64,000 nucleotides of DNA from Auanema rhodensis (Eukaryota; Nematoda; Chromadorea; Rhabditida; Rhabditidae), in assembly GCA_964057225.1 (NCBI GenBank), contig OZ059899.1, positions 9,362,001 to 9,426,000 of the forward strand, in the 5' to 3' direction. Position numbers and translations under genes: made by a program. The notes beneath the pieces are model-generated. The model worked only from the letters and a program-made list of their open reading frames with translations, made no database searches and was not told where the DNA came from. Numbering within the stretch: position 1 is the first letter of the stretch; the number at the start of each line of letters is the position of its first letter. Positions 47,800-56,383 of the stretch are shown here, in pieces.

Positions 47800-47872
47800 G
47801 GCCGCGTGGCGCAATGGATAACGCGTCTGCCTACGGAGCAGAAGATTGTAGGTTCGAATCCTGCCGTGGTCG
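47800..47872 (+). tRNA. tRNA-Arg(ACG), majority type
   Basis: Class L1; the last pure L1 unit before the heterogeneous right end. Confidence 0.95.
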
Positions 47873-48819
47873 TAAATTTTTTTCATTTCACTTGTCATTC
47901 ATAAAAATCGAATTTATTTTTTTCAATGATTTTTTTTTGCAATGTGTCATAAGAATTACACAGTTGAACAAAACGTTTTTTAAGAATTTTCTTTGTTGTC
48001 AACATATATATTTTCCTGGAATTCGAAAGCATTTGGGATGGAAATTAGAAAGAAAAGAACTAGTTTTTCCTACTTTAAAACAAACAATAAGAAATAAAAT
48101 GAAAAAGATTGTTAGATATCCAATTTAAACTTATACATTTACTTCGATAAAGAGCCTATTAGATTGAAATTTTATGTCTTACAGTTCTCCAACAGAACAG
48201 ACTGATCCTGATTTCTCTATGATTACATAAAACTCCCGTTTGATATAAAAAAAGGAGAGGAATAACGTTTCCAGGATGTCAAGGATAGCGAATCTAGTGA
48301 TATTGTAGAGAAATGTAATGTCAGCTCCATAGGTTTTCTCTTAATTTCTCTCATCACAATTGTCTTAGTTTTTTTCTCATAAGAGTTTCTGAAATCTTAG
48401 GTGAACAAGGCCGTATATAATTTCCTGTAATTCGAAAGCATTTGGGATGGAATTTAGAAAGAAAAGAACTAGTTTTTCCTACTTTAAAACAAACAATAAG
48501 AAATAAAATGAAAAAGATTGTTAGATATCCAATTTAAACTTATACATTTACTTCGATGAAGAGCCTGTTAGTTTGAAATTTTATGTCTTACAGTTCTCCA
48601 ACAGAACAGACTGATCCTGATTTTTCTACGATTACATAAAACTCTCGTTTGATATAAAAAAAGGAGAGGAATAACGTTTCCAGGATGTCAAGGATATCGA
48701 ATCTAGTGATATTGTAGAAAAATGTAATGTCAGCTCCACAGGTTTTCTCCTAATTTCTCTCATCACAATTGTCTTAGTTTTTTTTTCTCATAAGAGTTTC
48801 TGAAATCTTAGTTGAACAA

Positions 48820-48892
48820 GGCCGCGTGGCGCAATGGATAACGCGTCTACCTACGGAGCAGAAGATTGTAGGTTCGAATCCTGCCGTGGTCG
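48820..48892 (+). tRNA. tRNA-Arg(ACG) with anticodon-stem change
   Basis: G30 to A unpairs 30-40 in the anticodon stem, one of the four changes seen in the degenerate 5267 copy. L1/L2 mosaic unit. Confidence 0.72.
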
Positions 48893-49428
48893 TAAATTTT
48901 TTTCATTTCACTTGTCATTCATAAAAATCGAATTTATTTTTTTCAATGATTTTTTTTTGCAATGTGTCATAAGAATTTCACAGTTGAACAAAACGTTTTT
49001 TAAGAAGTTTTTTTGTTGTCAACATATATATTTTGCTGGAATTCAAAAGCATTTGGGATGGAAATTAGAAAGAAAAGAACTAGTTTTTCCTACTTTAAAA
49101 CAAACAATAAGAAATAAAATGAAAAAGATTGTTAGATATCCAATTTAAACTTATACATTTACTTCGATAAAGAGCCTATTAGTTTGAAATTTTATGTCTT
49201 ACAGTTCTCCAACAGAACAGACTGATCCTGATTTCTCTATGATTACATAAAACTCTCGTTTGATATAAAAAAAGGAGAGGAATAACGTTTCCAGGATGTC
49301 AAGGATATCGAATCTAGTGATATTGTAGAGAAATGTAATGTCAGCTTCATAGCTTTTCTCTTGATTTCTCTCATCACAATTGTCTTAGTTTTTTTCTCAT
49401 AAGAGTTTCTGAAATCTCAGTTAAACAA

Positions 49429-49501
49429 GGCCGCGTGGCGCAATGGATAACGCGTCTGCCTACGGAGCAGAAGATTGTAGGTTCGAATCCTGCCGTGGTC
49501 G
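49429..49501 (+). tRNA. tRNA-Arg(ACG), majority type
   Basis: Class L3 unit, as at 3228. Confidence 0.95.
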
Positions 49502-50447
49502 TAAATTTTTTTTATTTCACTTGTCATTCATAAAAATCGAATTTATTTTTTTCAACGACTATTTTTGCAATGTGTCATAAGAATTTCACAGTTTAACAAA
49601 ACGTTTTTTAAGAAGTTTTTTTGTTGTCAACATATATATTTTGCTGGAATTCGAAAGCATTTGGGATGGAAATTAGAAAGAAAAGAACTAGTTTTTCCTA
49701 CTTTAAAACAAACAATAAGAAATAAAAAGAAAAAGATTGTTAGATATCCAATTTAAACTTATACATTTACTTCGATAAAGAGCCTATTAGATTGAAATTT
49801 TATGTCCTACAGTTCTCCAACAGAACAGACTGATCCTGATTTCTTTATGATTACATAAAACTCCCGTTTGATATAAAAAAAGGAGAGGAATAACGTTTCC
49901 AGGATGTCAAGGATATCGAATCTAGTGATATTGTAGAGAAATGTAATGTGAGCTCCATAGGTGTTCTCCTAATTTCTCTCATCACAATTGTCTTAGTTTT
50001 TTTTCTCATAAGAGTTTCTGAAATCTTAGGTGAACAAGGCCGTATATAATTTCCTGGAATTCGAAAGCATTTGGGATGGAATTTAGAAAGAAAAGAACTA
50101 GTTTTTCCTACTTTAAAACAAACAATAAGAAATAAAATGAAAAAGATTGTTAGATATCCAATTTAAACTTATACATTTACTTCGATGAAGAGCCTGTTAG
50201 TTTGAAATTTTATGTCTTACAGTTCTCCAACAGAACAGACTGATCCTGATTTTTCTACGATTACATAAAACTCTCGTTTGATATAAAAAAAGGAGAGGAA
50301 TAACGTTTCCAGGATGTCAAGGATATCGAATCTAGTGATATTGTAGAAAAATGTAATGTTAGCTCCACAGGTTTTCTCCTAATTTCTCTCATCACAATTG
50401 TCTTAGTTTTTTTTCTCATAAGAGTTTCTGAAATCTTTGTTGAACAA

Positions 50448-50520
50448 GGTCGCGTGGCGCAATGGATAACGCGTCTGCCTACGGAGCAGAAGATTATAGG
50501 TTCGAATCCCGCCGTGGTCG
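50448..50520 (+). tRNA. tRNA-Arg(ACG), T3/A49 subtype with a second T-stem mismatch; possible pseudogene
   Basis: T3, A49 and T63 to C. The T-stem now has A49-C65 and A51-C63 mismatches, and the change falls just after the B box. Class L2. Confidence 0.65.
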
Positions 50521-51465
50521 TAAATTTTTTTCATTTCACTTGTCATTTACAAAAATCGAATTTATCTTCTTCAACGATTATTTTTGCAATGTGTCATAAG
50601 AATTTCACAGTTGAACAAAACGTTTTTTAAGAAGTTTTTTTGTTGTCAACATATATATTTTGCTGGAATTCAAAAGCATTTGGGATGGAAATTAGAAAGA
50701 AAAGAACTAGTTTTTCCTACTTTAAAACAAACAATAAGAAATAAAATGAAAAAGATTGTTAGATATCCAATTTAAACTTATACATTTACTTCGATAAAGA
50801 GCCTATTAGATTGAAATTTTATGTCTTACAGTTCTCCAACAGAACAGACTGATCCTGATTTTTCTACGATTACATAAAACTCTCGTTTAATATAAAAAAA
50901 GGAGAGGAACAAGGTTTCCAGGATGTCAAGGATATCGAATCTAGTGATATTGTAGAAAAATGTAATGTCAGCTCCATAGGTTTTCTCCTAATTTCTCTCA
51001 TCACAATTGTCTTAGTTTTTTTCTCATAAGAGTTTCTGAAATCTTAGGTGAACAAGGCCGTATAAAATTTCCTGTAATTCGAAAGCATTTGGGATGGAAT
51101 TTAGAAAGAAAAGAACTAGTTTTTCCTACTTTAAAACAAACAATAAAAAATAAAATGAAAAAGATTGTTAGATATCCAATTTAAACTTATACATTTACTT
51201 CGATAAGAAGCCTATTAGTTTGAAATTTTATGTCTTACAGTTCTCCAACAGAACAGACTGATCCTGATTTTTCTACGATTACATAAAACTCTCGTTTGAT
51301 ATAAAAAAAGGAGAGGAATAACGTTTCCAGGATGTCAAGGATATCGAATCTAGTGATATTGTAGAAAAATGTAATGTCAGCTCCATAGGTTTTCTCCTAA
51401 TTTCTCTCATCACAATTGTCTTAGTTTTTTTTCTCATAAGAGTTTCTGAAATCTTAGTTGAACAA

Positions 51466-51538
51466 GGCCGCGTGGCGCAATGGATAACGCGTCTGCCTAC
51501 GGAGCAGAAGATTGTAGGTTCGAATCCTGCCGTGGTCG
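51466..51538 (+). tRNA. tRNA-Arg(ACG), majority type
   Basis: L1/L2 mosaic unit. Confidence 0.95.
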
Positions 51539-52074
51539 TAAATTTTTTTCATTTCACTTGTCATTCATAAAAATCGAATTTATTTTTTTCAATGATTTTT
51601 TTTTGCAATGTGTCATAAGAATTACACAGTTGAACAAAACGTTTTTTAAGAAGTTTTTTTGTTGTCAACATATATATTTTGCTGGAATTCAAAAGCATTT
51701 GGGATGGAAATTAGAAAGAAAAGAACTAGTTTTTCCTACTTTAAAACAAACAATAAGAAATAAAATGAAAAAGATTGTTAGATATCCAATTTAAACTTAT
51801 ACATTTACTTCGATAAAGAGCCTATTAGTTTGAAATTTTATGTCTTACAGTTCTCCAACAGAACAGACTGATCCTGATTTCTCTATGATTACATAAAACT
51901 CTCGTTTGATATAAAAAAAGGAGAGGAATAACGTTTCCAGGATGTCAAGGATATCGAATCTAGTGATATTGTAGAGAAATGTAATGTCAGCTTCATAGCT
52001 TTTCTCTTGATTTTTCTCATCACAATTGTCTTAGTTTTTTTCTCATAAGAGTTTCTGAAATCTCAGTTAAACAA

Positions 52075-52147
52075 GGCCGCGTGGCGCAATGGATAACGCG
52101 TCTGCCTACGGAGCAGAAGATTGTAGGTTCGAATCCTGCCGTGGTCG
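52075..52147 (+). tRNA. tRNA-Arg(ACG), majority type
   Basis: Mosaic of all three classes: L3 upstream and terminator, L1 centre, L2 distal part. Confidence 0.95.
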
Positions 52148-52683
52148 TAAATTTTTTTTATTTCACTTGTCATTCATAAAAATCGAATTTATTTTTTTCA
52201 ATGATTTTTTTTTGCAATGTGTCATAAGAATTTCACAGTTGAACAAAACGTTTTTTAAGAAGTTTTTTTGTTGTCAACATATATATTTTGCAGGAATTCA
52301 AAAGCATTTGGGATGGAAATTAGAAAGAAAAGAACTAGTTTTTCCTACTTTAAAACAAACAATAAGAAATAAAATGAAAAAGATTGTTAGATATCCAATT
52401 TAAACTTATACATTTACTTCGATAAAGAGCCTATTAGTTTGAAATTTTATGTCTTACAGTTCTCCAACAGAACAGACTGATCCTGATTTCTCTATGATTA
52501 CATAAAACTCTCGTTTGATATAAAAAAAGGAGAGGAATAACGTTTCCAGGATGTCAAGGATATCGAATCTAGTGATATTGTAGAGAAATGTAATGTCAGC
52601 TTCATAGCTTTTCTCTTGATTTCTCTCATCACAATTGTCTTAGTTTTTTTCTCATAAGAGTTTCTGAAATCTCAGTTAAACAA

Positions 52684-52756
52684 GGCCGCGTGGCGCAATG
52701 GATAACGCGTCTGCCTACGGAGCAGAAGATTGTAGGTTCGAATCCTGCCGTGGTCG
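52684..52756 (+). tRNA. tRNA-Arg(ACG), majority type
   Basis: Class L3. Confidence 0.95.
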
Positions 52757-53537
52757 TAAATTTTTTTTATTTCACTTGTCATTCATAAAAATCGAATTTA
52801 TTTTTTTCAACGACTATTTTTGCAATGTGTCATAAGAATTTCACAGTTTAACAAAACGTTTTTTAAGAAGTTTTTTTGTTGTCAACATATATATTTTGCT
52901 GGAATTCGAAAGCATTTGGGATGGAAATTAGAAAGAAAAGAACTAGTTTTTCCTACTTTAAAACAAACAATAAGAAATAAAATGAAAAAGATTGTTAGAT
53001 ATCCAATTTAAACTTATACATTTACTTCGATAAAGAGCCTATTAGATTGAAATTTTATGTCCTACAGTTCTCCAACAGAACAGACTGATCCTGATTTCTC
53101 TATGATTACATAAAACTCCCGTTTGATATAAAAAAAGGAGAGGAATAACGTTTCCAGGATGTCAAGGATATCGAATCTAGTGATATTGTAGAGAAATGTA
53201 ATGTGAGCTCCATAGGTTTTCTCCTAATTTCTCTCATCACAATTGTCTTAGTTTTTTTTCTCATAAGAGTTTCTGAAATCTTAGGTGAACAAGGCCGTAT
53301 ATAATTTCCTGGAATTCGAAAGCATTTGGGATGGAATTTAGAAAGAAAAGAACTAGTTTTTCCTACTTTAAAACAAACAATAAGAAATAAAATGAAAAAG
53401 ATTGTTAGATATCCAATTTAAACTTATACATTTACTTCAATAAAGAGCCTATTAGTTTGAAATTTTATGTCTTACAGTTCTCCAACAGAACAGACTGATC
53501 CTGATTTCTCTATGATTACATAAAACTCCCGTTTGAT

Positions 53538-53702
53538 ATGAAAAAAGGAGAGGAACAAGGTTTCCAGGATGTCAAGGATATTGAATCTAGTGATATTGTA
53601 GAAAAATGTAATGTCAGCTCCATAGGTTTTCTCTTAATTTCTCTCATCACAATTGTCTTAGTTTTTTTTCTCATAAGAGTTTCTGAAATCTTTGTTGAAC
53701 AA
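53538..53702 (+). other. Fossil reading frame in array spacer (hypothetical)
   Basis: Open from ATG 53538 with a KKGEEQGFQDVKDIESSDIV start, then a hydrophobic helix (SIGFLLISLITIVLVFFLIR) before running into the tRNA. In most units a T7/T8 difference in the TTAGTTTTTTT tract or a TAA at the S junction closes the frame. It may be a relic of a membrane-protein gene captured in the repeat, or chance. No evidence of current coding. Confidence 0.2.
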
Positions 53703-53775
53703 GGTCGCGTGGCGCAATGGATAACGCGTCTGCCTACGGAGCAGAAGATTATAGGTTCGAATCCTGCCGTGGTCG
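53703..53775 (+). tRNA. tRNA-Arg(ACG), T3/A49 subtype
   Basis: Class L2. Confidence 0.85.
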
Positions 53776-54719
53776 TAAATTTTTTTCATTTCACTTGTCA
53801 TTTACAAAAATCGAATTTATCTTCTTCAACGATTATTTTTGCAATGTGTCATAAGAATTTCACAGTTGAACAAAACGTTTTTTAAGAAGTTTTTTTGTTG
53901 TCAACATATATATTTTGCTGGAATTCAAAAGCATTTGGGATGGAAATTAGAAAGAAAAGAACTAGTTTTTCCTACTTTAAAACAAACAATAAGAAATAAA
54001 ATGAAAAAGATTGTTAGATATCCAATTTAAACTTATACATTTACTTCGATAAAGAGCCTATTAGATTGAAATTTTATGTCTTACAGTTCTCCAACAGAAC
54101 AGACTGATCCTGATTTTTCTACGATTACATAAAACTCTCGTTTAATATAAAAAAAGGAGAGGAACAAGGTTTCCAGGATGTCAAGGATATCGAATCTAGT
54201 GATATTGTAGAAAAATGTAATGTCAGCTCCATAGGTTTTCTCCTAATTTCTCTCATCACAATTGTCTTAGTTTTTTTCTCATAAGAGTTTCTGAAATCTT
54301 AGGTGAACAAGGCCGTATAAAATTTCCTGTAATTCGAAAGCATTTGGGATGGAATTTAGAAAGAAAAGAACTAGTTTTTCCTACTTTAAAACAAACAATA
54401 AAAAATAAAATGAAAAAGATTGTTAGATATCCAATTTAAACTTATACATTTACTTCGATAAAGAGCCTATTAGTTTGAAATTTTATGTCTTACAGTTCTC
54501 CAACAGAACAGACTGATCCTGATTTCTCTATGATTACATAAAACTCTCGTTTGATATAAAAAAAGGAGAGGAATAACGTTTCCAGGATGTCAAGGATATC
54601 GAATCTAGTGATATTGTAGAGAAATGTAATGTCAGCTTCATAGCTTTTCTCTTGATTTTTCTCATCACAATTGTCTTAGTTTTTTTCTCATAAGAGTTTC
54701 TGAAATCTCAGTTAAACAA

Positions 54720-54792
54720 GGCCGCGTGGCGCAATGGATAACGCGTCTGCCTACGGAGCAGAAGATTGTAGGTTCGAATCCTGCCGTGGTCG
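54720..54792 (+). tRNA. tRNA-Arg(ACG), majority type
   Basis: Last tRNA in the window; its unit is interrupted 204 bp downstream by copy B. Confidence 0.95.
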
Positions 54793-54996
54793 TAAATTTT
54801 TTTTATTTCACTTGTCATTCATAAAAATCGAATTTATTTTTTTCAATGATTTTTTTTTGCAATGTGTCATAAGAATTTCACAGTTGAACAAAACGTTTTT
54901 TAAGAAGTTTTTTTGTTGTCAACATATATATTTTGCTGGAATTCAAAAGCATTTGGGATGGAAATTAGAAAGAAAAGAACTAGTTTTTCCTACTTT

Positions 54997-55377
54997 TGTC
55001 ACATCTGCAAGCACATGGTAAACATGTGCGCGCTATTCAAATAGCGGGAGCCTGAACAAGCCCCGCCCACAACATGGGACACACATGGCACTCTTGCTTC
55101 TGGCCTAACCCAGATAGGTTGTCTTATAGTCATGTGAGTCTCATCTCTATATCATCTATATATATACTCTATTTAATACTTTATTAGATCTCTTTATATT
55201 CTTTCTTAATGTAATTCTTATATTGTATTTTCTTGTTATCTGATAATGAATCCTTTTCTCTTTAAGTATTTGTCTTAATAAGGAAATCGGGGCGTTCGGG
55301 TCTGCCTACCTAAGGAACAAGGTAGAAGTACATATATCTTCCGACCATGAAAAGACGGGAAGAAACAATATGTAACG
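54997..55377 (+). repeat. 5' LTR of copy B (381 bp)
   Basis: TGTCACATC...TATGTAACG, the same length as the copy A LTRs with several substitutions. Two inverted repeats near the start: GCACATG/CATGTGC (55011-55029) and CGCTATT/AATAGCG (55031-55046). TATATATATA at 55157-55166. Confidence 0.9.
55157..55166 (+). promoter_or_regulatory. TATA-like tract in the copy B LTR
   Basis: Ten alternating T/A bases at the same LTR position as in copy A. Confidence 0.35.
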
Positions 55378-55390
55378 TGGAGGTTCCACC
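55378..55390 (+). other. Primer-binding site of copy B, tRNA-Gln
   Basis: TGGAGGTTCCACC directly after the LTR, identical to copy A. Confidence 0.8.
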
Positions 55391-56383
55391 TTGCTTACTT
55401 TACTGTTAATTTATTGACAGCAAGTTTACGAGACTTTTGGACTTAATTACCCAACAGTGAGGAGTAACCGAGCCGTGCACCATGATTTCCCCAAAAATTA
55501 TTTTGGCTACCACTTCTCCTCCGCTCAACGAAAACTGGGAGGTGTCTGAGACGTTTGGGGAAACTATCAGACAATAGTTTTGACGAGCGTTACCTTTTTG
55601 TTATGCACGCGCGTGCTATTTTGATTCATTACTTTATGATGTGAATGTCCAGTGTGGCAACAGAGCTCACTTTTTAGCTGAGTTGTTTGGAAGCTGGAGG
55701 CTGTTGGGATAATTTTATTTACGATTTTTTGATTTTGATTCACATCCAAGGGTTCATCAGGGTTCTACTCCTGTTAACTCTTTTCTTATTAGTTCAGAGA
55801 TAATAAGAATATTTAAATTCCTACCCACCCAAGTCCACTCTACGTCTGCCAACGTTTCCTTTTTCCTATATTATTGACAGATTACTGAATTTAAATTCCT
55901 ATATCAATCTTAAATTACCTTCTAAATCTTTTGAAATTAAATTAAAAATTATCTTAATTAAGATTTATTTTGAAATTCTTTCTACAAATCTTAATAAACT
56001 TTATAAAATTGAACTTAATATACGAGATGAGACATTTTTGTTTACTTTAAGCTTACTCACATTCAAATAGTTGGCCCACGCGTACCAGCTGTTCGATATG
56101 TGTAGTCAATAACAGCTGTTAAAATTCAAAAGTTTTCAAACAGGCTTAAGGCACCATCTGTGATTCCTTATTTGTCTCTAAGCTGACATAAGTGATTATA
56201 ATATTCAAATATCACGACAGACGGTCAATGGTTGTTTACCATAAGCGCTAACATCTGGTGTCGTGACACATGGCTGGAGGCGGAGCTTGAAGCTTCAACG
56301 ATCCTCCTTCATCAGACGCCATTGTCACAAACGTTTTTACTGGAGTCTAGTTGCTTCCAGTACGCGCTCTTATATTCATCTAA
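55391..56383 (+). other. Leader of copy B
   Basis: About 1 kb, colinear with the copy A leader. It includes the SL1-like motif at 55440-55461, CCAAAA-ATTA-TTTTGG (about 55491-55506) and a short stem CCTCC/GGAGG further on. ATG at 56228 in the Gag frame is stopped by TAA at 56249; the next in-frame stop is at 56381, after which the frame stays open. Confidence 0.6.
55440..55461 (+). other. SL1-like motif in the leader of copy B
   Basis: Identical to the copy A motif. An Sm-like ATTATTTTGG begins about 57 nt after its start, close to the spacing in nematode SL RNAs (about 65). Confidence 0.35.

Larger units (their letters stand above)
16389..54996 (+). repeat. tRNA-Arg tandem array, right block (38.6 kb)
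   Basis: Forty L units and 35 S units, all in the same orientation as the left block. L1 units have TCAATGATTTTTTTTTGC, AATTACACAG and TTTTCCTGGAATTCG; L2 have CTTCAACGATTATTTTTGC, AATTTCACAG and TTTTGCTGGAATTCA; L3 have CAACGACTATTTTTGC and CAGTTTAACAAAACG. Several units are L1/L2 mosaics. L1 fills most of the centre; L2, L3 and mosaics cluster at about 16.6-21 kb and 42.9-55 kb. The block is cut at 54996 by Ty3/gypsy copy B. No other gene is seen in it. Confidence 0.95.

Noticed and set aside
2136..54996. CRISPR-like array
   Set aside because: Repeats of 409-610 bp with embedded eukaryotic tRNAs, no short repeat/spacer alternation and no cas genes.
2136..54996. Ty3-style targeting to the Pol III start site
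   Set aside because: Insertion distances from the nearest tRNA vary widely (73 bp upstream, 204 and 317 bp downstream), with no fixed spacing at the tRNA start.
2223..55021. Dozens of 60-117-codon frames starting MDNASAYGAEDCRFESC or MQCVIRI
   Set aside because: They start at the ATG inside the tRNA (bases 15-17) or in the adjacent spacer and simply translate the repeat. Their number reflects unit copy number, not coding selection.
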